Translations under genes and position numbers: made by a program
Assembly (NCBI GenBank): GCA_030591625.1
Contig: JAUVAR010000110.1
Coordinates: 1-7,910, forward strand
From: Candidatus Zixiibacteriota bacterium
Lineage (GTDB): Bacteria > Zixibacteria > MSB-5A5 > GN15 > FEB-12
DNA: 7,910 nucleotides
Reading direction: 5' to 3'
Notes under the pieces: generated by a model
Seen by the model: only the letters and a program-made list of their open reading frames with translations
What the model was told of the DNA's origin: nothing
Database searches by the model: none
Shown: positions 1 through 7,900 of the stretch, one piece after another
Layout of the letters: every line of letters begins with the position of its first letter
How positions within the stretch are numbered: position 1 is the first letter of the stretch

Positions 1-1722
1 CAACTCGAATTGCATTTGATGTCCTGCGAATCTTGCATGAAATCGGTACGATCATTCTCAGATGTTGTTGGGTTGCTAAAGCACGACAATGATGTAAAAC
101 AGTCGATCAACAGCCTGGCCAGGAAAGAGACCGAACAAATTCGCAAACGATGGAAATTCATAACACCTGTCTCGATTGCTGCAGCGGCAGTATTTGTTAT
201 GCTCCTGCTGAAAGATTGGTCAATTGAGATCAAACCAACTCAGGAAGCATTCGCCGATCTGGGATGGCAAAACTCAGTTGCGGTGATGCCATTCGACGAT
301 CTTTCGAGCGAACAGAACCAGGCATACTTCTGTGCAGGCATGACTGAAGAAATCATCAGCCGATTATCCCGTATCCCGGAACTCAAAGTCATCTCCCGTT
401 CAGCAGTGATGAAACTGGCCGATTCAAATCTGTCGGTTGGAGAAATTGCCAGCGAACTAAATGTCAAGACTGTGCTTACCGGTAGTATTCGAAGAGAAGG
501 CAACCAGCTTCGCATCATCACCCAACTCGTTGATGCCAGAGACGGAACTCAACTATGGTCCAAACAGATGGATGCCACTCTCGAATCTGTTTTTGCTATT
601 CAGGATGAAGTCTCAAAAGATATTGCCGCCGCCCTGCAAGTACAACTCGCACCACATCAAATAATGTCACTGGCCGAGAAAAAACAGCCTTCGCTTGAAG
701 CATACGAACATTACTTGAGAGGCTTACATTATGTACTTGATAAGTTTGTGCCATACAGACGTATCGAAGATTTTGAAGCGGGTGTGCTCAATTTGCGACG
801 TGCAATTGCAATTGACTCCACTTATGGCACTGCCTACGCCGGCCTTGGCTTCGCTTACGCACAATATAACGAAATCAATCGAAGCCACTTCCATGATTCG
901 CTCTGTTTGCATTATCTAAGGGTAGCATTCAGACTGGACTCAACTTCCGCACTGCCTCTTCTTGGTAGAGGCTACATTGCTTTCCGAGCAGACAGTCTGG
1001 ACGAAGCGTTTGCACGTTTTAAATCTGCACTCGAAATCGAGCCAAATTTAGCACCCGGCAATCGCATGATGGCCGACTTCTACCGTGCAGTTGGTCTGTT
1101 TGACCAGGCTGATGTTTATTATCGCAGAGCAATCGAACTTGCTCCCTTCTTTATTTGGAGTCGAGGTATGTACACTGCACTACTATTCGACCGTAACAGA
1201 CTGGCTGAAGCTGACTCGCAACTAGCTGCAATAGAACGAATCAATCCAAATAATATAATGTACTTAAGTCGTCGAGCCTGGATCGCAATCGCACAAAATG
1301 ATTTCGCAAGAGCCAGCAAAATTATTACACGGTGTGACAGTATTTGGAATCAAGATGGCAGCAGAACATCACGCAATGGTTCGATACGACTCGCCCACGC
1401 ACATTTGTATGCAGCTCAAGGAATGGCCGATTCTGCGTTTGCCTTGATTGATACTACTCGATTGAGTCGCTACCATGAAAGTATTTACGCTATGCTTGGT
1501 ATGAACGACCGAGCGATTGATCACATGGAACGTAGGTTGAAGCTTGTAGATCAACGAGGCGGCTACTACAGATTGTTTGAAGTTGAAACTTCATATTTGT
1601 CGTTAATCAATCATCCGTTCTTATCGAGGCTTAGAGGTGATGTTCGGTACGAAGACCTCATCCACCGCCAACGCCAGACCTACGAAGCAAATTTGGTCAA
1701 GTACCAAGAGCCAGTGATGTAA
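1..1722 (+). CDS. Zinc anti-sigma-like, TolB/CsgG-like and TPR membrane protein (5' partial)
   Basis: 573 codons are visible, ending in TAA; the frame is open through base 1, so the true start is upstream. TTG at 10 and ATG at 19 are unlikely starts because they would cut into the motif described next. Visible residues His5, Cys9 and Cys12 form H-x3-C-x2-C, the signature of zinc-binding anti-sigma (ZAS, zf-HC2) domains. A basic stretch (RKETEQIRKRWK) precedes one membrane helix at about 53-70, so the N-terminus should be cytoplasmic and the rest extracytoplasmic. Residues about 92-215 match the TolB-like/FlgO/CsgG-like module (SVAVMPFDDLSS, then GMTEEI, LTGSIRREG and DGTQLWS). TPR helix pairs fill about 230-445, for example DEAFARFKSALEIEPN and FDQADVYYRRAIELAP. 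The tail HPFLSRLRGDVRYEDL is usual for this class. The family often carries an N-terminal DNA-binding or cyclase domain; here a ZAS motif takes that place. A role as a regulator or sensor is inferred; the ligand and any partner sigma factor are unknown. Confidence 0.93.
   Translation, partial: QLELHLMSCESCMKSVRSFSDVVGLLKHDNDVKQSINSLARKETEQIRKRWKFITPVSIAAAAVFVMLLLKDWSIEIKPTQEAFADLGWQNSVAVMPFDDLSSEQNQAYFCAGMTEEIISRLSRIPELKVISRSAVMKLADSNLSVGEIASELNVKTVLTGSIRREGNQLRIITQLVDARDGTQLWSKQMDATLESVFAIQDEVSKDIAAALQVQLAPHQIMSLAEKKQPSLEAYEHYLRGLHYVLDKFVPYRRIEDFEAGVLNLRRAIAIDSTYGTAYAGLGFAYAQYNEINRSHFHDSLCLHYLRVAFRLDSTSALPLLGRGYIAFRADSLDEAFARFKSALEIEPNLAPGNRMMADFYRAVGLFDQADVYYRRAIELAPFFIWSRGMYTALLFDRNRLAEADSQLAAIERINPNNIMYLSRRAWIAIAQNDFARASKIITRCDSIWNQDGSRTSRNGSIRLAHAHLYAAQGMADSAFALIDTTRLSRYHESIYAMLGMNDRAIDHMERRLKLVDQRGGYYRLFEVETSYLSLINHPFLSRLRGDVRYEDLIHRQRQTYEANLVKYQEPVM
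13..36 (+). other. ZAS (zinc anti-sigma) motif H-x3-C-x2-C
   Basis: Codons for His (13-15), Cys (25-27) and Cys (34-36) give H-x3-C-x2-C in the sequence HLMSCESC. In ZAS anti-sigma factors this triad, usually with one more upstream ligand, binds zinc and sits in the cytoplasmic domain that holds an ECF sigma factor. The N-terminal half of the domain lies before the window, so only part of the fold can be judged. Spacing to the membrane helix (about 40 residues) fits the usual layout. Confidence 0.65.
157..210 (+). other. Single transmembrane helix of the TolB-like/TPR protein
   Basis: About 18 uncharged residues (FITPVSIAAAAVFVMLLL) follow the basic stretch RKETEQIRKRWK and are followed by KDW. 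By the positive-inside rule the N-terminal ZAS part is cytoplasmic and the TolB-like and TPR parts lie outside the inner membrane. The segment is too far from the N-terminus and lacks a cleavage site, so it reads as an anchor, not a signal peptide. Confidence 0.85.
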
Positions 1723-1988
1723 GAAGGCTGGCGAGGCCACTTTGGAATGGTTCACTTGATATTCTGATGGGTAGCTTCATCTTGGTCGGCGACCCAGACC
1801 GAATCCCAGATACTATCCAGATCACCACAGAAACAGGACAATTCTACTCTTACAATTTATGATGGGGAATACACTGTAAAAAGCGGGCCTTACAAGACGA
1901 TTATCACAACTGGTCAACCTTTGAAATCCCTACCAAAATATAACCCGACGCTGTGAGCACACTAACAACGCCGGGCTTGGATTCAAAT
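1723..1988. other. Convergent intergenic region
   Basis: These 266 bases separate the two stop codons. Apart from the stem-loop near 1942-1977 I see no gene in it. A 31-codon ATG frame at 1767-1862 on the + strand has no visible ribosome binding site and no recognisable product. A short GC-rich palindrome (GGTC GGC GACC, 1784-1794) lacks a T-run and is not convincing as a terminator for the + strand gene. No tRNA-like fold or mobile-element end was seen. Confidence 0.7.
1935..1977 (-). terminator. Putative rho-independent terminator of the giant surface-protein gene
   Basis: Read on the - strand, AGCCCGGCG (1977-1969) can pair with CGTCGGGTT (1950-1942) to make a 9-bp stem with two G-U pairs. 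The 18-base loop can itself fold (GTG TGCT CAC). A U-rich run (UUAUAUUUU) covers the last stem bases and continues to 1935. The stem begins 12 bases after the TAG stop at 1991-1989. On the + strand one of those pairs becomes an A-C mismatch and no T-run follows, so the signal favours the - strand gene. Confidence 0.45.
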
Positions 1989-4900
1989 CTACTTAAGAAG
2001 AATCATCTTCTTGGATGATTTGAACTCACCTGCTTCCAGTCTGTAGAAATAGACACCGGATGCGACTGAGTTTCCGCCATTATTTACACCATCCCACGAG
2101 ATTTGATAATATCCGGCCGAACGGTCAACATCCAATAACGTGGCTACCTCACGTCCCAAAACATTAAATATCTGCAACGTAACATGAGAGGGTTTTGGTA
2201 GAGCAAAACGTATGTTTGTACTTGGATTGAACGGATTGGGGTAATTCTGTTCCAATAAATACGTCTGCGGTAACAAACCAGTCTCATTCGATACTACAGA
2301 AACTCGCAATGCTTTCGAATTGATATCAACAGCTTTAGTAATCTGATGCACATCTCCCAAACCAACCGATAGACCTGTCGTTGGAACTCTGTAATAGATC
2401 TTTGCCAGGGTTGACTTACCTGATCTAATCAACTCTTTGCCTGACGGATCAACTATGCCAATACTAAGAAGCGTGTCGTTGGCGCTATAGAAGATTGGAA
2501 CAGAAGCATTGTCCCTTCCGATTACAACCGAATCGATTGTAAGCTGACTATTTGATAACAGATATTGCTGTTGGAAGCCTAATACATCTGTACCGAAGTC
2601 AGCATTTATCACAGCAACGCGTCTTTCTTTATCAATGCTTGTTGTAACAATGTCACAAGTACCAGCAAAACTCGAATTAAGTTTAGCCGCACTTGGGTTG
2701 ATACAGTTAGCGCATGGGACTGGTCCCTCTATGAATAGATAACTAATCAAATAGGTTAAATCCCCAATATCGATAATTAATTCTGGATCGCAGTCAACAT
2801 TAGCAGAAGCCGGAATCTCAGGAGGCGGTCCTTCGATAAAGAGGTAGCCAATTAAGTATGTAATGTCACCTATATCTACAAGGTGAGTCACATCATTATC
2901 AACGTCTCCACAGACGTACGATTGTACTACAGAGATCGTTGATGTAAGGGTGTTGTTACCTTCATTCACTTCATCAACTACATTATCATCATCTGCAACA
3001 AAATAGATTGTGCCACTATCAATAGCACCGGCAGGTGTCCATGAGAAGTCAACGGTCTTGGATTGACTTGGGAACAGGGAAACTACTTCAACACTATCGA
3101 GCAGAACCCCACCACTATCGGGATGCTCAAGATAGAGTTTGGCCATGGACGCCGACCCGGTTGCCAATTCACCAATATTCTTGATCGATGTGCTGAAAGT
3201 AATCAGCTCACCGCTCTGCGGAACAAGACTGTCCGATTGAACGCTTAGCGATGTAAAGGTCAGGTCAGCCATTTCGGTTAAGATTACGTTGACAACTTCA
3301 TTTGTTTCAATCGCATCGTTGACATCAAATACAATCGTCGCGCTATTCTTTATCTCAGTACCCTGCGCAAGATCGTCCTCTGCCTTGATTGTGAACGACA
3401 CATGCCCTTCCCCTATTCCGTTGCTATCGTTGGGTGGAAGGAAGCCGGCATACGGATCAACGGGCGGTTGGCCAGTAATAGGATCAATAGTATTAAAATA
3501 CCAGTGAGCTTCACCTGTATAAATATTAAGACCAGCATCTATCTCAAGAATAAGACCCGAAGAATCCAACTCAACCGTTGTATGCCAGTAGCTTTTATTC
3601 TCTGGAACTTGAATTACCGTATCACCCCAGGCGATTTCAGAAAGTCTGAACTTTCTCCAATCTAATAGTGTGTCGAGCTGATCAGTAACAGTAACATCAA
3701 CCGCTGGTGCAGTCGCTTCTTCTACATTCTCAAAGTAGATTGAATACGGAAGTGTCTCATCGGTCGTTATAAGATTATTCTCTTCAGTACCCGGACCGAT
3801 CTTTTCATTCGGGTCGATAGCACCGACAATAAATACTTCGTTAGGAAAATTTGTAAATTTCCACATTTTATAATCATAATTATAAAATTCTACACTACCT
3901 TCACCAAACTTTTTTATATCATTGACCTGATTCTTAAGGTTGTTAATTGATTCAGCTATTATCCAGGCACCAACTATTTCGGGTGTTGTAACGGGTGCAA
4001 GCGGACCGCTTCCCACTTCAGCCACTACAGCCAATGCTGTAAATGCAATATGTTCAGCTAAGTTGTCCCAGAACAATCCCAGAAGATTATCTATAGCAAC
4101 GTTTAGAAATCCCGTGAATAGAGCATTTGTCCAGCCGTTAATACCAGACGGATGGTGAAAACCATTAGCATTTAATTGTCTACTAACCTCTCTTAATGCA
4201 TTTACTGGCAATTGCGTGCCAGTTCCTTGTCCCCGTTCTGTTGAAATAGGTTTTTTTAATATATCAGTAGAGTCATAAGTATGTTGCATATATATAGGAT
4301 CAAACATCATTATTGATGATGAAATAGTAAATGACTCAGAAGGAGATATATTTATATAGAATTCTTCACTTTGTAAGGGTCTAAGAAATGGAATATGAAC
4401 ATCAATATCCTCATCTTCAGAACTTACATCCTTATGAGTAGTATCAATAAATATAAGTTCATAATCTATACCAGAAGGATCAATGTGTATTGAAGAAAGT
4501 ACATCATACGCATTTACATTTCCAACATTACTCATAACAAATTTATAAGTTCCAGAATTAGGACTTCTTAATGTTGAAGGACCAAACATTTCTAATGTAA
4601 CTCTTTTTTCAGTTTCCACTACAATCTGTACAGCATCAACAACTGTTAGTAATCCATCATCTGTACTACATTCTAAATCCCATGTTCCAACAGTAGCGTC
4701 TATAGTCTCAAACCAAACAAGAACAGATGTGCTATTTTGAAGCTCAACTTCAAACGGAACAAGTGTATCATTTACACTATTAACTAGAATACAATCAAAA
4801 GTCGTATCAAATTTTGCTCCAGTAATCATTGTTGTAATATACCCATCTACCCCAAATTCACTTGGGCTTAGGCTATCAACCACCAATTCAAGCACCGTCG

Positions 4901-7900
4901 CACTGATATCAAAACGTCCCGTATCCGGACTCAGATTATAAACCATCGCATAGTAAATTCCAGCACTAGTTGACGGGACGGTAACACTTACCACGTCAGG
5001 CGACAGATCGTCATTCTTATAATCGTATATTATTCTATCCGGAACATCTTCAAACATCACGAACAGTTCACCGAATCCTCCAAGATTATTCACCATATGA
5101 TCCTGGAAATTAATTCTGATATCTTCGTCAGCTGGAGAAGTAATTTTGTAGAATCTTCGACCTCCACCCGGAATCGAATCAACATAAGGCGTATCAAACG
5201 TCAACTCACGAACATCAACTCCCGATGTAGTCAAGGCCGTTGCTTCGTTGTCTGATTCATTGGTTTCATTGATCTGATTATATATGTCTGCCTTGACAAT
5301 CACATAGTAATCACCCGGAACAACGCCCGGCACATCACTAACAAGGTTTCCAATAAAATCTGAAACATCAAACAACAATGTACTTTCATACTTCTCCCCG
5401 GCCGGTAGCGTAGCTATTAATTCTAAAGTTCCAATGACTGGATCTTCGTAGTCCCAAACTGGATCGAGAGAAAGGTAAACTGCGTCAGTCCACTGACCAA
5501 TCACATCGGTAACATCTGTATTTTGTACAGTCCAATTAACAAAAGTATTCTCTCCCGCAATTACACTCACCGGCGGAACAATTGATGTTACTTCAAGGTT
5601 GGCAGGATCACGGAGGATTATTGTCGATGCCGTGGTAGATCTAAGATAATTATTTCCTTCGCCCTCTCCCTCATAGACTTCATCATTCATATCTGTTTCT
5701 ACAATAAAGTAATACGGACCCGACAGGCCAGACGGAATATGTACAAATGGGGTAGCCATAGTATAACCGGTCGGTCCCGGTTCCATTCGTATCCAGGGTT
5801 TCTCCCAGCTAAAGATTAACACATCTGTTTCGTCCAATATCTGATCTTTGGATAAGTAAATTGCATCCCGCCACGAAGTGGCGGAGTTGTGAACCGGACC
5901 AACACCATTATTAATCACATCAAATGCAACAGTGACGTTCTGACCTGCGTATGCCGATACCGGTGCGGTGACATTAGAGACAGTGAGGTCCGGCGGGCTG
6001 TAATCAACCAATAAAACGGAGGGCACAAACCCACCAGCACTATTATCTTCGTCGGACTCAAGCAATGCTCCAATCGCATCAGTCTGGATTATTGGCCTGT
6101 ACAGTCCGGAAGGCACCGTGTCGGGTATGATAATAACCATTGAATCTTCGTACCAACATTCGTCGCCAATCCCGGAAGTGTTGGGATATGAGCAACCCAC
6201 TATATTGGCAAGCGATCCAAAGTGAGTCCTGCTATCAAGCTCGTACATAATGGGTGAACCAAATGGCTCGGTCGGATTTAGATAAATATCATCTACCCAA
6301 CTCGTTATATCTGGATAGGTTGGGTAAGTGCTATTGTTCAGTACTACCCACCATACAGTCGTTGTGTCACCAGCCATGACGGCTACGGTGTCTGCTTCAG
6401 ATTGGTTACCAGCGTAGGCAGCTTGTATTATCAGATTAGGAGCTTCCAAATCATCCCAGTCAGGTTCGATGAGCGTAAGAAGTTTTGGAAAAATATTATC
6501 ATGACCACAAGTATGCTCGAAAATTGCGTCATCATGATCAACACTGAATATCAGATAGTACTCCCCTGGTGTAACATCTGGTATCGCTACAGTATGGGCC
6601 ACAACGTTGGTCAGGAAAGGTAACAAAGTATCTGTCCAATGTTGGGATAACAGTAACGGATCGGTCTCAACATCAAGAATGGCGTCAGTAGAAAAGTATA
6701 TATTGTCAAACCATCCAGTAGGAGAGTAAGCGGACCCAAATCCTTTATTGCTACCGTAGGTGACAACCGCAAAATCAGGATCCCCCGCAAAGGTCGTATC
6801 GGCAATATCAAGCCATGCGCTCAAGCAAGGCGGTGTAGTTAGTGCAATTGGGAATCGTTCACTGTACAGATTATTCGATTCGGCCATGTAATTATCTGCT
6901 GTGTCGGGCCTCTCCTCAACAACTTCGTCGTTGTCGTCTATATTGTAAAGAATGTACCACTCGTCGGTCTCCAAATCAAATACCTCGTCGGGTAATTCGA
7001 TCAATGCAGTCCATTGATATGACTTCAAACAGCCAAAACAATCGTCGGTACTCGAAAGAGTACCCAAATCGTAAAAGTACTCGGCTACTTGTATGTCCAC
7101 ACCTCTATCCAGCTCGGTATCTAAAGATAAGTAAACTCTGTCCGTCCAGGTTGTAGCTGCGGTTCTACCAGGTCCAAGGTTTTGGATAAGAAATTCTGCT
7201 TCAACAGTAGTACCTGAAAAAACATCAATTGGCAGTGTTGGAATCCACATTTCCAAATCAACGGGGTCACGCCAGACAGTGAATAAACCTGAAATAGCTG
7301 TGTTGTTATCTTCAAATGTGCCTTCGTCAACCGTCTCTCCATAATCAGTCACTATCAAGACAAGATGACTACCAGAGAGTTCGTTCGGAACGGCGAAAGT
7401 CACTTCATTTGTGTAAGAAGTATTACTGAGGAGATTGCCGGAATACTCGACTGTTCCGACCAATACATCTTCTCCCAGATCAAGCGCACTGTCCCTGGAC
7501 AAGAAAATTCCATCCGTCCAGGAAGTCGTCGAAGTGGAGTCCAGCATTTGATTTGTGACATCGTAAACAACATGCATAGTGTAGCCAGACTCAACAGAAT
7601 CAAGAGGCTCGGCCTCAGTTGAAGTATAGGCGATCACACGAGTAACTTCCAAATCGGCCGGAGGTATTGGTATAATTGTTAGTGTAGCCGTACCAAGTGT
7701 AAAGCCGGATACAGGTATCCATCCATGTGCTTCGGGTAGAAGAATGACATACCAGCTACCTGTAGTATCTGGAAGGGTGAAGCTTGCAGTTACCGTATCA
7801 CTTTGGCCCGGCAACAAAATAGGATGCCACCCTGCAACCATTTCCAAAAGTATGTCTGTCTCTTGATCGAGAGTCTCATCTTGAGACAAGTAGATTGCGT

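Noticed and set aside
240..521. 93-codon open frame on the - strand
   Set aside because: It lies opposite the conserved TolB-like module and shows no protein-like pattern of its own.
1767..1862. 31-codon ATG frame on the + strand in the intergenic region
   Set aside because: No ribosome binding site in front, no recognisable motif, and a length expected by chance.
1995..2012. Hairpin AAGAAGA ATCA TCTTCTT at the end of the giant gene
   Set aside because: AT-rich and fully explained by the codons of the C-terminal Lys/Leu-rich tail; the stem-loop at 1942-1977 is a better terminator.
4251..4257. Run of seven T (A7 in the message), a possible slippage or frameshift site
   Set aside because: It encodes Lys-Lys in an AT-rich stretch, the frame continues intact on both sides, and no stimulatory structure was seen.
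7047..7064. Perfect inverted repeat GGTACTC GAAA GAGTACC
   Set aside because: It lies inside a CARDB coding region; about three 7-bp perfect hairpins with short loops are expected by chance in a window this size.
6842..7156. 104-codon open frame on the + strand
   Set aside because: It is opposite a well-supported CARDB coding region, is rich in Arg, Ser and Cys and has no motif; it is a shadow frame.
7887..7889. TTG as start codon of the giant gene
   Set aside because: The frame continues upstream to the window edge and those codons complete a conserved W-x-D-x-I-Y-L-S CARDB motif.
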